From Candidatus Accumulibacter sp. 66-26 (lineage in GTDB: Bacteria; Pseudomonadota; Gammaproteobacteria; Burkholderiales; Rhodocyclaceae), in contig MKUH01000014.1 of NCBI GenBank assembly GCA_001897745.1, positions 97,405 through 161,404 of the forward strand: a stretch of 64,000 nucleotides of DNA, given 5' to 3'. This document shows positions 62,205 to 64,000 of the stretch, piece after piece (position 1 is the stretch's first letter; every line of letters begins with the position of its first letter). The notes beneath the pieces are model-generated. The model saw nothing but the letters and a program-made list of their open reading frames with translations, ran no database searches and was not told where the DNA came from. A program made the translations under genes and the position numbers.

Positions 62205-62977
62205 GGTTTTTCTCCGGTGGAGCGAGTGCCGGGCAGGTCCCGGAAATCGGGCGCGGCGCGCCGGGATCGCCGGCGCAGACGCCCGAGGACGCCGGCGACG
62301 ATGCGGTCGCAACGATCTCCGGCAAAGGAAAACGCGTCGTTCAGGGCGAAGTCGATGTCCTTCGCCAGCCCTTCGCGCAGGACGTGGCGGGCGCGGAAGA
62401 AGCGGGTGCGCACGGTGGCCTCGGGCAGGCCGAGAACCGCCGCCGTTTCCTCGACGTCGAGCTCCTCGATGCCGCGCAGGACGAAGACTTCGCGGTACAG
62501 CTCGGGCAGGCGGTTGATGTGCGCTTCGAGCAGGCGCCGCAGTTCCGCCGTCGATGCCGCGCTCTCGGGCGTCGGCGCGTGGTTGGGCGTCATTTCGCGC
62601 ACCTCCTCGTCGGACGTTTCCGGCGCCTCGGGTAGGTCGGTCATGTCGACCCGCAGCGCCCGTTCGCGGACCTGCCGCTGCCTGCGGCGCAGCGCCAGAT
62701 TGACGACGATGCGGATGAGCCAGGTCGACAGTCTGGCGTCGCCGCGAAAGCCGGGCATGGCGCGGTAGGCGAGCAGGTAGGCCTCCTGCACGACGTCCTC
62801 GGCGTCCGCTTCGTCGCGCAGGATGCTGCGCGCGGTGCGGTAGAGCGTCTGGTTGTGGCGGCGCATCAGGATCTTCAGCGCCTCTTCGTCGCCGGCGGCG
62901 ATGTCGCGCGCCAGATCGGCGTCGGACGGAGACGACCGGGTCGCCGGATTGCTCTTCGCTGTCGTCGCACCTGCCAT
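62201..62977 (-). CDS. ECF-type RNA polymerase sigma factor
   Basis: 258 residues. Sigma-70 region 2 at ~20-90 (LMRRHNQTLYRTARSILRDEADAEDVVQEAYLLAYRAMPGFRG) and region 4 at ~150-205 (INRLPELYREVFVLRGIEELDVEETAAVLGLPEATVRTRFFRARHVLREGL). The linker (~105-145) is longer than usual, and a ~50-residue Arg-rich C-terminal tail follows region 4. No anti-sigma gene is adjacent; the coupled downstream genes (ferritin-like, cytochrome c) are its probable targets. GGAGG precedes the ATG. Confidence 0.9.
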   Translation of the reverse strand: MAGATTAKSNPATRSSPSDADLARDIAAGDEEALKILMRRHNQTLYRTARSILRDEADAEDVVQEAYLLAYRAMPGFRGDARLSTWLIRIVVNLALRRRQRQVRERALRVDMTDLPEAPETSDEEVREMTPNHAPTPESAASTAELRRLLEAHINRLPELYREVFVLRGIEELDVEETAAVLGLPEATVRTRFFRARHVLREGLAKDIDFALNDAFSFAGDRCDRIVAGVLGRLRRRSRRAAPDFRDLPGTRSTGEKP

Positions 62978-63279
62978 CGCACACCTCCGGGACGCTTGTT
63001 CTTGTCCATTGGATGCAGCGTGCGCCCGGCGCGTTTCACGAAATTTCCGTTTTCAGCGTTGCCGGCATGGCGAAGGCCCGCTCGACGCGCACGCCGCAGC
63101 GCGCCGTTCGGGCCTTGGCGGCGGAGACCGTCGCGCTGACGCGGCCGCCGCAGCGTCAGCGCGCGCTTCCGTCTGCCTTCCGTCTGCCGAACGAACAGCA
63201 TCCCTCCCGGGCTTTCACCGCACTCCCGGGGCGCCTTCCTGTCGGCGTTCCGGGGCCGGCGGGGTTTCGCCGGCGCGGT
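62978..63279. other. Gap between the adhesin-like gene and the sigma factor
   Basis: 302 bases. On the minus strand it holds a GGAAATTTCG element (~63039-63048) and TGCATCC (~63010-63016) ahead of the sigma factor, possibly an autoregulated ECF promoter. A GCCGGCG/CGCCGGC hairpin at 63255-63274 follows the adhesin stop but has no T-run. No gene seen. Confidence 0.35.
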
Positions 63280-64000
63280 CTATTCGTCGATGCGGATGCT
63301 GTTGGCGCTCACCGTCAGGTACGGCGAGTTCATCGCGCCGCGCCCGCCCTCGGGGTTCCGGGCGGCCAGCTGCGTGGGCGGTGCGGAGGGCCCTTGCGCG
63401 GTCGCCGCGGGATTCGCCAACGCAATCTGGGCCCCGCCCGGCGCGGCGGACGGCGACCCTCCCGCCGGGGCCACCGGCGCGATGGTCAGGGTGCCGGACC
63501 TGAAGGAAATGGCGTAGTTGCCGCTGGTCAGCCCGTTGATCGCGATCACGTAGCTTCCCGTCTCGCGGGCGTCCTGGCTGCTGCCGGCGTAGGTCAGGGT
63601 GCCGCCGAGCACGCCCGCCGTCTCGCCGTTGACGAAGCCGCTGTAGCTCACGCCGTTGCCGCCCGTCCACGCGATGCCGTCGTAGGTCTTGGTGGCGTTG
63701 TTGGCGGCGACGGTCAGCGGTGCCTGGGTGATGGTGAGGGTGCCGTTCTGGTAGGTGATAGCGTAGTTGCCGGCGCTGCCGCTGGCAAAGGCGGCGTTGT
63801 CCGGCGTGAGGGCGAAGGACTGGCCGGCGGCAGAGGTCGCGGTCGCCGAAGACGACAGGCTGGCGTTGCCGAGCGTATCGCCGTTGGCGAGGCTGCCGCC
63901 GGTGAGGACGAGGCTGCCGCTGGCGGGATTGGCGCTGCCGTAGGCGCGGGTCTGGTTGCTCGCCTGGACGGTGATCGGACGCTGGGCGATGGTGAGGGTG
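63280..64000 (-). CDS. MBG-repeat adhesin/TpsA-like protein, C-terminal part
   Basis: The last ~240 residues of a protein that enters from the right edge. Repeats of the MBG/YDG type are visible: TLTIAQRPITVQAS, then ~80 residues later TLTITQAPLTVAANNATKTYDG and TLTIAPVAP, each with a GNYAI(S/T) strand. The tail is Pro/Ala-rich and ends in SANSIRIDE, with no autotransporter barrel, so it fits large secreted haemagglutinin-like (two-partner) adhesins. The repeats make the exact length beyond the window unpredictable. Confidence 0.8.
   Translation of the reverse strand, partial: TLTIAQRPITVQASNQTRAYGSANPASGSLVLTGGSLANGDTLGNASLSSSATATSAAGQSFALTPDNAAFASGSAGNYAITYQNGTLTITQAPLTVAANNATKTYDGIAWTGGNGVSYSGFVNGETAGVLGGTLTYAGSSQDARETGSYVIAINGLTSGNYAISFRSGTLTIAPVAPAGGSPSAAPGGAQIALANPAATAQGPSAPPTQLAARNPEGGRGAMNSPYLTVSANSIRIDE

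Overview
The window is GC-rich chromosomal DNA of a betaproteobacterium, most likely Rhodocyclales or a close relative (inferred). The evidence is the gene order scpA-scpB-rluB-rimP-nusA-infB-rbfA-truB-rpsO-pnp, a gcvT-gcvH-gcvP operon behind a tandem glycine riboswitch, a DksA with the classic four-Cys zinc finger, and the general protein character. No rRNA, CRISPR array or intact transposase was seen. The sequence cuts through an Hsp70-like gene at the left edge and a repeat-rich adhesin-like gene at the right edge.

Left third (1-24.1 kb), mostly housekeeping. A divergent Hsp70-like/ClpX-like pair and a bactofilin are followed by the glycine cleavage operon on the minus strand, which is controlled by a riboswitch with a clear terminator. 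On the plus strand come bfd and bfr (iron storage, with a possible Fur site), a run of PHP phosphatase, Sua5/YciO-like, M50 protease, trpS, scpA, scpB and rluB, then the rimP-nusA-infB-rbfA-truB translation/transcription operon, rpsO and pnp. dksA lies on the other strand, followed by a tRNA-Pro/Arg/His cluster with its own promoter and terminator. Directly after tRNA-His is an AT-rich 195-bp element with 16-bp perfect terminal inverted repeats, which looks like a small non-autonomous mobile element.

Middle (24.5-39.2 kb), mixed envelope, iron and sulfur amino acid genes. It holds a ferritin-like/VIT1 iron exporter, a CPA1 antiporter, small secreted proteins (one frameshifted) and an Old Yellow Enzyme. 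A tightly overlapping four-gene minus-strand operon (metY, metX, cbs, cystathionine lyase/synthase) would turn homoserine plus sulfide into homocysteine and then cysteine. Next are a polar amino acid ABC transporter lacking its ATPase gene and an endonuclease VIII.

Right third (39.2-64 kb), accessory and dominated by sulfur-type transport and redox. One plus-strand operon carries a NitT/TauT ABC importer, a GntR regulator, an AprA-like flavoprotein, a short AprB-like 2x[4Fe-4S] ferredoxin, a HEAT-repeat protein and a NapH-like membrane iron-sulfur protein; a molbindin follows. I read this as an uncharacterised reductive module (quinol to NapH-like to ferredoxin to flavoprotein) acting on an imported compound. 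A second, minus-strand operon carries another NitT/TauT ABC importer, a thioredoxin-SCO fusion and a two-subunit CoA-transferase, and is divergent from a rhodanese gene. Between them lie a serine acetyltransferase, a second O-acetylhomoserine sulfhydrylase, a CoA-binding protein and a degenerate EAL protein; an intact EAL protein follows the rhodanese. The window ends with an ECF sigma factor/ferritin-like/cytochrome c operon and the C-terminal part of an MBG-repeat adhesin.
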